NCBI GenBank assembly: GCA_947846985.1
Contig: CANTUZ010000004.1
Location: 53,235,672-53,299,671 of the forward strand
Source of the DNA: Fratercula arctica
Lineage: Eukaryota; Chordata; Aves; Charadriiformes; Alcidae
Length of the DNA: 64,000 bases
Direction of reading: 5' to 3'
Shown piece after piece: positions 13,001-25,000 of this stretch; the stretch's first letter is position 1; the number at the start of each line of letters is the position of its first letter. Under the pieces are notes generated by a model, which searched no databases, had not been told where the DNA came from, and saw nothing but the letters and a program-made list of their open reading frames with translations. Both the position numbers and the translations under genes were made by a program.

Positions 13001-16000
13001 GCAATGTTAAAAAAACCTCTTAGAACAGTTAACATTTCAATAATTTTGAAACAAATGAATAAACGAATAGAGGAATCACAAGGATATGAAGTAAAACAGA
13101 GTTATGTGCATATTTTTCTTGATGAGTAGTCAACACTGCAGTAGAAATTCTTTTATTAAATGCCACTTCACAGTACCATGGGTCCATATGTATGTTATAA
13201 AGGAGAAGCCACAACCAGCATTGTTCCCATCACAGAGACACATTTGCCTCTTTCACTTCGTCTCTCTTTAGGCAAAAAGAAAATTAATAAAAATGACAAG
13301 ACAAATTATCTCTATCTAAGCATAAAGAACAAACACTGTTTACATCAGTTTATTGGATTTGCTGGGCTATTCATAATGCTGGAGGCCCTACACCCCACTT
13401 CTAGAGAAAAAGAACGCAGGACGAGTCCTTCAGCCACTGTCACTCCTCCCCATCACACTAATGAGGAAGGAGATATTACACAGCACAGAGAAACATAATG
13501 TATCTTGTTACATATCTGTCCTAGAAAACACAGCTCTGGGAGTTCAATTAACTTTTATTAAATTGTTTGATCAAGAGATCCCATAAAGGGTTATTCCACA
13601 GGGAAAGCCTTACATTGGCAATGTTTTGAGCATGGTATTGTTATAAACCGAAAGATTAGATCTACAAAGAACTGCTGCCACATTTCAGGTCTCAAAAAAT
13701 AATTTTAAGCATTTACCTGCCCCCATTATGAGCCCTGGTGCAGTATCCTTCGTATGGACTGTTCCTGATACATAGGGATTGTCTGCCCAGCGGAGATGGA
13801 GGTGAAGGTAGCAATCAGGCTTGCGGGGGAAGAAGACAACAAGTTTTAAAAAAATAAAACACAACTGGTAACAGTTATATTCCTACAATAATGAAAGCAC
13901 AGTCAGTGAGAAGTTTCAGCAATGTATGTCTTCGTAGAGAAAGGGAATGTCTGTTTCCCATGGAGCCAAAGTCCAGTCTGAAATATCCAGTTGATATTAG
14001 CTATCTAGCTAACAAGAATCTCTGGTGATGCATAGTTTTTGCATACTTTGCCACTGTCTCAGCAAAAAGACTTCCAAATTCAAAAGTCCGAATAAAATTA
14101 TTGTATAAAAAACTCTTGTGGCAGAAAAATTGGTTAAAATTGTAACAGCAACAAGTGTTGTATGTTTTTTGGTCCCAGGTAACTGGTAAAATGATGATTA
14201 AAACCAACTGCTTGTACTGAAATTTCTTTTTTAGAAAAAAAAAATGCTATGAAAAATAGCATAATGACTTTTGGACACATCTATTGTCTCTCCTTGCTAA
14301 GCAACTTACTGCTTCTTGCTCTTTGTGCAGTGGCACTCAGAGGTCATACTGCTCACAGCAATCTGAGCAGGAGCATCGCCTGGGAGCTGCTGCCACTGCC
14401 AGCCCTCCACTCGTCTCGGAGAGCTCTGGATCAGGCCCTGCAGGCTGAATTCAAGATCACATAGCATGGTCTTGAACTCTTCCAAAGGGAGCCAGAAGCT
14501 CCAGCCCTCCACTTCTGCTATGTGGAGAGGGATCAGAGCTCTGGCAGTGGCAGGACTAAAAGCGTTTATTTCACCCAGCAATGCAGGGCCTGGAGTCCCC
14601 AGGAGCTGAGTCAGTGAGAAAAATACAAGGTTTTCAGTACAGCCTCGAAAATAAAAAAATATTATGGGTAGCTGGGACATCTAAACAAACTGAAATAACA
14701 TCATCTTACAAAAAGAAAGGCCTTTTTCACGCAGCTAACTGTGGTGTTTATTTTCAAGCAACTGTCAAGAGTTCCCTTTAACAGGGAACCAAGGGTTACC
14801 TTGGTCTAAGATGAAACAGAAACATGAAAGATAGAAAGAGAAAAGGTATTGGTATCTATTTGACTGATGATGCACCCCTTATATCCAGAGACAAATGGTT
14901 GTTGTGATTATTCTGAACTGGGTTGTGTGGTTGACACACAAAAAAAATGTCCTCTTTGTGTGAAAGTAAGCTCTACATTAAGAAATGCAGTGCTACAGAC
15001 AGGGCCATGACTACTCACACTACAAGATGACTGGACTAACAGCTTGGGAAACCACTACTGTGTAATGCAAGTAGATTTGCCCACTAGTTTGGCTGGTAAA
15101 CTTGGCACAAAGCTCTTGTGCTGGTAAAACTACTGCATATCCTACCATACAAATAATTCCTGTGCACTTTAGAGAAAGGACAGGCTAAAAAGAACCACTT
15201 ACAGGTTTGCAGTTTGTTGGTTTGCCATTCATATCAATTTCTGGAGGATTTAGAAAATCCCAGTCACGACCTTTGTTGTAGGTTATCAGAGTTGTAACTT
15301 TCCCGTCAATTTTCTGGTTGGCCAGAAAGACTCCTTTTACACCTCTGACCTGGAGCATACAGGAGAGAGAGTTAATGACCAGCACATACACATTTCTTTC
15401 AACAAGGATTATCCCTGATTAGCTGCTCTTCTGTGGTTCTGAATTGTGTACCTCACGTAGATTCTCCACTAGGAAAGTGAATGATACTTAAAAAAAAAAA
15501 GGAAAACTTTAAGGATATTTTTAAAAATGATACTTTGGGGGAAAAAAAAAAAAAAAAAGAAAGGCAAAAGGATAACAGGAAAGGGTGAATGGGGGAAGGG
15601 GAGAATAATTATTAACTGATTTAACTGATTTGTATTTCTAAATGTATTTTAAAAGGATATACAGCTCTCAATGTCAAAAGGCTAATCAAATCACATGTAG
15701 TTTATACAGCAATATACGAAAATTACAATAGCATGGCCTTACTGTTCACTACTGTTAAAATTACAGCTCTGCATTTTTTTAAAATATGGACATCTCTAAA
15801 ATGTTATTCTACAAATGATGTAAGCAATTTATAACAGCAACCTGCCTTTTCCACTGAAGTCTTGTGACCCATATCATATAAATAGTACACAAATAGGTTA
15901 CAGTAACAAAATGCAATATAATATCCTTTAAAATAACTCTGAATTAGGAAGCACAATTGACTTTTGTAGGAAATAAATGCAGACAGTAATCGCACCTTAG

Positions 16001-19000
16001 TATGTTTAGTTGTAGCCCTAACATTTATGTTATGTATTAATATTCCACCCAATGCCACGAGATAAGATCTTGTATTACATTTGAAGGTTTCCTTAAGAGC
16101 GCTCATTTCCCTTGCAATTATTTATAAGGTTTCTTGATTTAAAAAAAAAAAAATCTTGAAAATGTATATCAACTCATATACCATTTCCAGCATAGTACAG
16201 CTCTCTAATCTGCTTACGTGCTGACATTTAACAAAACTGAACCATTCATTACAACTGACTGCACAAGATAGCCAGCTCTTCGCATAATCAGGAATATTTG
16301 CCTCTCACTGGCAAATTCATTCCTGGAATTACTATTTATTTTATATCTTAAATACTTTTCCTTTTTTTCCTACTTACAGTTATGAACTCCCTTTGACATT
16401 AATTTAACAAGAGTCTGCATTTAGGGTGAAAAGAAGGCCTCCCTTTCATCAAGCTACAGATTTGATATCTATTGTTCAGAAATATATGCTTTTTTCTAAG
16501 GAACTGACCCAAATCTACAGAGACTAAGAATGCCCTGCTGGTTATGGTAATAGCCTAGAACTTGGAAATACATTTACATTTAGATAACCAAATTCTGTAT
16601 AGACATTTTAATACCACACTCTCTTATGAGTTCCTTCTTCCTTAAATGCCATGTGTGTGTGGTTGGCTTACTCTCCGAGTGCTGGAAGCTCAGAATCACC
16701 TCCAGGTCAGACATACTATAAAAGTCAACTACTTCGCAGTGCAGGTGAGAAAAGGAAGGGGAGGGAAGAAACTAGGAACTTGCTTTCTTCAGTTTCAAAG
16801 CACTTTCATCTTGCTGGGGCTTTATTACATATTCTGTCTTCCAGAGATGGCACAGCCATGGATATTACTGAAAAGCCTGGCAGTTCAAACATTTACTTGA
16901 GAAGACAGACTTGGGGTTTAATTTCTGTGCGTGTCTTTCTTCCAGTGAACACAATATTAAATATTAAAAAAATAATTAGATCAGGGACTGCAAGTGAGGT
17001 TTCCCTCTTCATTTGTGGATGGCAAAACCAATCAAGAATATTTTTGTTTCCTCTCTCTGTCTCTCTTTTTCTCTCATTCTTGTTTAATGAATATTTAGTC
17101 ATCCCATATAATCATTCAATGGAAGTCAGGCTAAAATTTTTCTGCATTCCCATTCCCATCTCTAAGCTATCCAAGTGCTAAGAGTAACTTCTCCTCTCTA
17201 GAATATGGCACACAAGTGTTTCAATCTATCAGACAGAAAGGTTATGAAAAAATTTCTTCCAGCGTCTCACTTAACTTCTCTCACTGCTGCTCCTAAAAAA
17301 AGATAAAAGCCGACCAGCATTTCAGCAGTTCTATGTTGAATGAAAGGCATAAATCCTGCTTGAAATAATAAATAAGTTTCAGGCATCTATCTTCAGAGAA
17401 AGTTCAGAAGCATGATGTTTGGAGTGATACATTAGCCTAACAAACAGTAACTAATATAAAACTATGTTTTGTAAAAAATGGCAGTTTTAAAAGAGCCCAT
17501 CCCCTCGGTAGCATTTTCTTTGTCCTGTATGTAATGTAAATATACACCTGACCCTTTCTTTAAATGCTGTATGTCAAGTCTGCCTTCTGGATTCAACTGT
17601 GATGCTGAGGCATCCAAATTCGTCTGTACTTTCTACTCCTTGACTCAATTCCCTAATCTAAAATTGGTACATTAGCATCTTTCTACCAAGAAGGAAAAAG
17701 ATTCACATTAATAATAAGGTGCTATGGAAAAGAAGACATTTCAACATTGTTGAGTGGTCAGTTACTCTGATGAGCAGTCCAGTAGCTACTCAAGACAGAA
17801 AGGAAGGAAATTCAAAAGTACCTTTTGTTTTTCTTCAGACTTTTGGATTAGTTCTCAGAGCACCTATTTTCCAAAACAGTTCAGGGCCCTCGTGGCCAAG
17901 AAGGCCAATGGCATCCTGGGGTGCATCAAGAAAAGTGCGGCCAGCAGGTCGAGGGAGGTCATCCTCCCCCTCTACTCTGCATTGGTGAGGCCACACCTGG
18001 AGTACTGTGTCCAGTTCTGGGCTCCCTGGTTCAAGAAGGACAGGAAACTGCTGGAGAGGGTACAGCAAAGGGCTACAAAGATGATTAGGGGACTGGAGCA
18101 CCTCTCTTATGAAGAAAGGCTGAGGGATTTGGGTCTCTTCAGTCTGGAAAAAAGACAGCTGAGGGGGGACCTTATCAACACTTATAAATACTTAAAGGGT
18201 GGGTGTCAGGAGGATGGGGCCAGGCTCTTTTCAGTGGTGCCCAGCGACAGGACAAGAGGCAATGGGCACAAACTTGAGCATAGGAAGTTCCACCTAAACA
18301 CGAGGAGGAACTTCTTTACTTTGAGGGTGGCAGAGCACTGGAACAGGCTGCCCAGAGAGGTGGTGGAGTCTCGGTCTCTGGAGACATTCAAAACCCGCCT
18401 GGACACGTTCCTGTGCAACCTGCTCTATGGTGACCCTGCTCTGGCCGGGGGGTTGGACTAGATGATCTCCAGAGGTCCCTTCCAACCCTATGATTCTATG
18501 ATTCTAGGGGTTAGTGGTTCCCCAGCACTCTCATAAAAGCACTTGGTGCCTTATGAAACTATTCTCTAAATGGGTTTCCTGTTATGACTATGTATTCTGT
18601 GATACATTAATTTCTGCATTTTTACATTACTGATTTTACAGCCAAACAATATTCTACACTACTTGGTAGCAAGAAGCACTGCTCAGATGGCCCAACAGTG
18701 TTTATTAGAAGCAGTTACTGACATACAAAAAATACAGCTATATAATAGAAGTTTGTGATTAAAATTTAAATCTATACAATTTATTGTTTGGGAAAAAAAG
18801 GATGAAGAATGTGTACTGCAACTTGTGTAGCTCTTACCCATATGAGGAGTCATAACAAGATCCAATCTAGAAGTATTACATTAGCATGCCCATTTTGCAA
18901 ATATGCCTACATCAAATTTGTGACTGGTTCACATTGGCAGCACTTGATACAATTTCAAGGACATGCTCCTTTTTTGTACAGTCACAAATGTCTATGCTCC

Positions 19001-22000
19001 TTTCCTGTGCTCCAAGGGCATGCTCCTTTCTTTGTCTTTTCTTCTTTGAACAAGTATTTTGGAATTATTCCCCTTTCTCATATGCAACATGAAAAGAAAT
19101 ACAGTACAAAAAAAAAAAAAAGCGTATAAAAGAAAATGAATGCAGACAGGTAGAAACCTATAAAAGATCTTACAGCAGATGTACAAGTGAAAGACGAAGT
19201 GAGGTCAGCAGAAGATAACGAAGACGAACAGTGCAAATTTTAGGGAGAATTATGCACTGGTGGAAAGAGAACTGGTCAACCATTCAGGACTCTCTCTGTG
19301 TTGCACTGAAGATTCCTCTTGCCAAGATGGGATACTTGCATCAAAATGCCCATCGAGAAAACCCAGACTACACCAAAAAAATACCATCCTCAAGGACTAT
19401 ATGCTACTTGTAGATACAAGTACTTAATCCCATTCTAGTAAAGAAAATGAACATTAATTATTTATCATATAAGCTATCTGGAAGCTGTAGGCTTTCTTAT
19501 TGTAAGCAAATAAGTGTTCTGCTATAATGCAAGTCTATTCCAAAAATAGCTCTAAAAAATTGAAATGTATGGCTCCGTGTATTGTTTTTCAATTACTCTT
19601 TATCATGTGCACATTTTCTTTTTAATGCAACCCTACAAATTAACCCAGCACCCACGATAATCTAGGATATTTCTCTTGCGCATTATCAAATATGCCCTCA
19701 GCAGCATTGTGAATTTCTGAAATCATCAGTGAAACAGAATTAAGTAACTAACTCTTTCAGAAAAAAGGACATCCAGGGGCGGCACCTCTGTACAATTTAT
19801 CTGAAATGACATGCTACAGGTGATGCAGGGAGAAGAGATTGCACCCGACTGCCTTTGAGCTTTGCATCCCACAGGAGTGACCAGGAGCAAAGATCTGCAA
19901 ACTAATGCTCTCAACAAATCACCCTGTGGGAATGTGGCTACACACAATGTGTAGCTTCACTCATTAAGAAGCCTCATTTCTAAAAAGGTAGAGTCTAGAA
20001 AATAACCATTGGTAATGACACACCTTTTTGCTTTACTAGAGCCATTCGGAAAGAAAAAGCTAAACAAAGATGGAGGAGATAAGGTGGGGGAAAAACTACT
20101 ATCATTTCCCCCCACCTAGAAGAGTCTAATTACTGCCATTTAACAGCTCTGTAAATGTATGACTTGTACCCGGAATTACTACAAACCTTTTCCAGAAAAA
20201 TCTAGTGCACGTATAAAGACTTTTTTTTTTTTTTTTAACTAACACCAGGCAGATTAGAGAGTAGTAGTGGCCAAACTCTCAGACCAAAGGTCCATTAGTT
20301 TAATACCCTGATAATTAGTTTAATACCCTGATAAGTGCTACATGCTACAAGAAAGAACAGAACCAGAGCAAATGTACACCTGTCCTGGTTTCAGCTGGGA
20401 TAAGAGTTAATTTTCTTTCTAGTAGCTGCTGTGTTTTGGATTTAGTATGAGAATAATGTTGATAACACATTGTTTTAGTTGTTGCCAAGTAATGCTTCTA
20501 TTAAGTCAAGGACCTTTTCAGCTTCACAAAGAAGCTGAGAGGGAGCACAGACAGAACAAGCTGGCCAAAGGAATATTCCATACCATAGACATTCATGCTC
20601 AGTATATAAATGAGGGCTGGCCAGCAGGCAGGGATCCACGATCTCTGCTCAGGGTGGGCTGGGCAACTGATCATCAGGTGGTGAGCAATTGTATTGCATC
20701 ACTTTTTTTTGGTATATTCTTTCATCATTATTATTTTCTCTTCTGTTATTGTTCTTTTAAACTGTCTTTAGGTCAGCCCATGAGGTTTGGTTTTTGTTTG
20801 GTTGTTTTGGGGTTTTTTTCTTCTTTCCTGCTTTTTTTTTTTCTCTCGTTTTTCTCCCTCTTCTCTCTGTCCTACTGGGGTGGGGGGAGGGCAGGGGGGA
20901 GTGCAGGGGGAGTGAGTGAATGGCTGTGTGGTCCTACCTGCCAGCTGGGGTTAAACCACAACAACACCTTATTACATTTAAATGTCATCATCAACAGGAA
21001 TGGAATTGTTAACAGTTTGTGCTAGCCTTCCAAAGTACTGTATTCTTCAGTCTTTTCTTTTGCCAAGTGCGCTGATGTGAAAATACAAGATAGATTTGTT
21101 TACAGGACAGTTTGTCTCATAGCAAATGCTGTTGGCACAAGACACCTACTGAAAGCAAGAGGATTTGCTGTCCAGTATCTAATTTTGTCGGTTCTTTGCT
21201 TGTCCCAGATGACACAACCTAGCACAAGGCTCACACAATTACTATTTAAGACCCGACTGGCTAAAAGATGTCCTGCGCTGAGTCAGAAAGCGTATCACTG
21301 AGTCACCTAGAAGAAAAAAAGCTGTACGTAGGCAGCTGCATAACTTCTTACTTCAATAATAAATTGTGCTGCCAGTTTCACTTCTCAGTATCTTAAAATA
21401 AAAAAACAAACTCAGACAATTCTGCTTTTGCACATCCATGGAACCTCATAGCAAGAATCTAGTTTTTGGAACGCACAGCACAAGGGCAAGAGGGAAACGT
21501 AAGCAGTAACAATGCACTATCAATAAGAAAGAAATCCTAGTCTTTTTACATTAAAAACAACTGTGAAAATATACTAATGTAAAATTAATTATGATCAATC
21601 AAAATAAATTAAAAAAAAAATTAAAACTCTACCCAGACTACACATATTGGAAGAGTTAAAGACCTACCTCCAGAATATCTATCAGGACATTCTCTTCTGG
21701 CTGCTTTGCGCTCCGGACGTTCTCCAGCAGGATAGAGTAGTAAACACCTTGCGGGTCAGACTGGTACAGGTTGTACGTGTCTGTCTGGTACCACTCCTGA
21801 ACAGCCACAAACACCTGGTTTTCATCTGTACTGATTATCTGTAAATCCTGTAGAAAAATAAGATACAAAATGACTCACTTTCTCATCATTTCTATTTTAG
21901 AAACAGTAAGTTGGCCAGGAGAATTGAATATGGGGGGCAGGGGAGGGAAGGAGGAGAGAAATGCATCTGAAAGTTCAGAGACAGCAATGTCTCAACACAA

Positions 22001-25000
22001 TGCCAATCAACATGCTGTATCCCCCCACTCTGAGGTGATCAGTCACTGCCTTCTGGCTACAGTACAAAAGCTGGTGCTAAAGCTGTGATCTGCTTTGACT
22101 TTCATGGGAAATGACTTCTTGAAAAGAAGGGGGGGAAAAAAAGGAAAGGGAAGAAAAAAGTAAATGATTTTCCAAGGTCTGGATGAGAGTCAATGGAAGA
22201 CTGAAACAACATAAACAAAGTTAATCTAAAATAATAATCCCCAGGTACCTAAAGAATTAAAAACTATTTTGTCCAGGGTAAAGCATAACATAGCTTAAAG
22301 AGGATCAGATATAATTTACAGCAGTTACACACAGGAAGTGGTACATACAGCTCATGTATATTATAGTACATAATGCTAATTTATCTGTCTATGTGGACAA
22401 ATCCACTTGAATATCCAACAGTAATAACACAAGAGTCAACACTCTGCATTCATTTCTCAAGAATTTCAGGCGTGAACACTGCAACGGCTTTCTTTCGGTT
22501 TTCCCAGCTTCTTCACTCCAAACTTCTCAGACAAAAAATGCACAGCTGGGGAAAATAATTTAATACTAATATTAAACAGAAGAAATAAATCAGGAACTAG
22601 CAACACTGAACTAAGCTTAGCAAAAAGGACATGAGTTTGCAATAGGGGATGGCAGCATAAAGGCAGATGTTGGGGCTACATATGAAATGGCATCTAGTCA
22701 CAAAGACTGAAAGCTTGTAAACTCTTTATGACCTTGGTACTTAACTGAGAAAATATATACAGTTCTGGTCACCTTATTACTGGAAAAATAACTAAGGCGG
22801 TGGAGTGAATATGAAATAAAGCCACCAAAATGTCAAGAGAATATGAGTTGGGGAAAACTGGCTTAAATATATATACACATATATATATCTCTCTCAAGGA
22901 AATAACTTTGTAGAATTCTAAGAGAGAAATAAACCAAATTCTGTAAGGATCCAGTTAAGACTGAAGAAAACACGAGTAGTGCTGAGAAACACTGAATACT
23001 TGGCAAAGCATGGCAGTCATGCTTTAGGCAACATGCAGGATTCAATTGTGGCAATTCATTAAAAAAAAAAAGACACAAATAGAAACAAAATAATACAATG
23101 GAAAGGTTTTTAATATGAACAAAAGATTGTTGTTAAATAACTAATCATTACTTAAATTTAAAGTGTTTTTACATGTCTGACATATCTCAACACAAAAGAA
23201 CCTAAATGCAGTTTCCTATCAATGACAGCTCAATGCTGTTTTCAAAGACTTTCTTGTTGAACTGTGTGCCAAAGTAGATTTTCATTTAGCATCCCGTTAA
23301 TAGATCTCTTTTCTCTTGTACTCAAAAACTAGTCAGAAGCAGAGAGTCTGGCAGAACTTCAGTTCTTTCCATCTGAGTAAAAACCAGTAACCATTCTGCC
23401 ACAGAAATGCCAGCAAAACACAGCAACTGATCCCAACACATTCTTTAGACAGCCTCTTCCACGTACAGGACGCTTCATCTCCTGCCTTAAAGATATGACT
23501 GGGTAGCCCGCTTTACACCACATCTAACACTGAATTCACTTTCTCTTTTGCAGTGTGAGAAAAGCTCCTGTCATTATCCATTAAGTAAGGATGGAAGTGA
23601 AGCAGGGAGTGAAGCAAGGAGTAAAGAAATCCTTTTTTTCACATGAAAACCTCTAGAAAACCCTTACTCTGTTGTGATGCCAGGAGCTTTCAGCAAAATT
23701 ATCATCCACATTTATTATAATAAAACATTTATACAGTGCCACAAACAAATGCAAAACTCCAGTGAATGTAGATAAGGCATTTTCCCTCCCCAAGCTCTGG
23801 TGGGGCAGCAGTGGTTGCATGGGTGGCCCGTGGTGGCAGAGATGCGAGCTGAGAGGACAGGCACAACTGCGATTCTCCTGTGTCGGGGTGGGGTGGGGTG
23901 GGAGATGCCGAGTCAACAGAAGCAGTGCACAAAGAGCTAAAACGTGTGGTGCAGAAAGACAGGAAAGTTAATTTTGAGCAGAGTGGAGGGATCAGGTAAA
24001 GAATGAGTGCTTGGACTGGAGAAGTTTACCGCAACAAATGAGGGCTTACTTTTCTCTTGGTAGTGACTGTTACCAAGAAAGAGGTTTGTACGCTCAGACT
24101 GTTTGATGCCAATTTTTTCTGAGGCAAGAATTTTATGGATCCTGGTTTTAGCAAGTCAAATTGTCTTTCCACTTCCTTGAACTTTGTTCCTTCCCAAATT
24201 GTCTTTCCACTTCCTTGAACTTTGTTCCTTCCATTCAGAATTTACACTTTCAGATTTCTAGTTCAGCCTTATTACTATTTCTTTTTGCAGTGATTTCTTT
24301 TTCTGTCAAGAAGCAAAACAGCCCTTTAGTTATACCACCTTGCAAGAATCCTGTGAAACGTTCTGCCCACAATCATGATATAATCCTCTGGGAAAATTAA
24401 TTGACAAAGTAAGGAAAACTGAAAATGTCATGCACAATACCTTTAAAATTCCTGAACGACACAGACTGTTGAAAACATAGCTAAAACAAAGCTAAGTTGC
24501 CGTGTCATAGAATCACAGAATGGTCAGAGTTGGAAGGGACCTTGAAGATCATCTAGTTCCAACCCCCCTGCCATGGGCCAGGGACACCTCCCACTAAACC
24601 AGGCTGCTTTTACTGACATGATACCCACTGCTCAACAGATGAAAAGCACACGAAGATAGTGTATCAGCAAATATTGCTAGACTGAACTTACTATCAGTAA
24701 AGAGTTAACTAGCAAAGACTCCTGAGAGAGAAGAAATATCTTGATTCAAGGAATCAGAGTTTTTATCATTTTACCTAATTCATGGCCACAGATACTACCT
24801 CAGGCTGTAATCTCAGCAGATCCTATAAGGAAAGCATTCATTCTTTTATGATTTCATGCTTGGACTACTGCAATTGCCTTCTTGCTGGACCTCATGCTTT
24901 CTCTCTCCACATTCCACAGGCTACTCAAAGTCCCGCTGATCATCTAATTTTTCTGTAATTATGCTATTGGTTTATTCAAATTATTTATAAAGGTCTTCTT

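Larger units (their letters stand above)
4008..13716 (-). other. SORCS2 intron, 9.7 kb
   Basis: Complete intron with GT-AG ends. It contains a 25-bp tandem duplication at 8669-8718, a T/G-rich run at 8972-9034, an unexplained minus-strand ORF at 7057-7470 and the near-perfect inverted repeat at 12109-12174. A stretch around 11150-11540 faintly resembles an old antisense CR1 but was not strong enough to call. No other repeat family was recognised. Confidence 0.85.
15350..21667 (-). other. SORCS2 intron, 6.3 kb, with CR1 and solo LTR
   Basis: Complete intron with GT-AG ends. It contains an A17 tract at 15542-15558, an unexplained plus-strand ORF at 16651-17181, a young sense-strand (+) CR1 at 17878-18506, a 20-bp tandem duplication at 20294-20333 and a solo LTR at 20381-20963. 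The remainder looks like unique A+T-rich intron. Confidence 0.85.

Noticed and set aside
14306..14680. 124-codon minus-strand ORF in a G+C-richer patch
   Set aside because: No family match, no splice support and no similarity to SORCS2, although it lies between two SORCS2 exons.
20447..21025. 192-codon plus-strand ORF
   Set aside because: It covers the solo LTR and runs past its end; the translation is that of LTR promoter and T-rich sequence.
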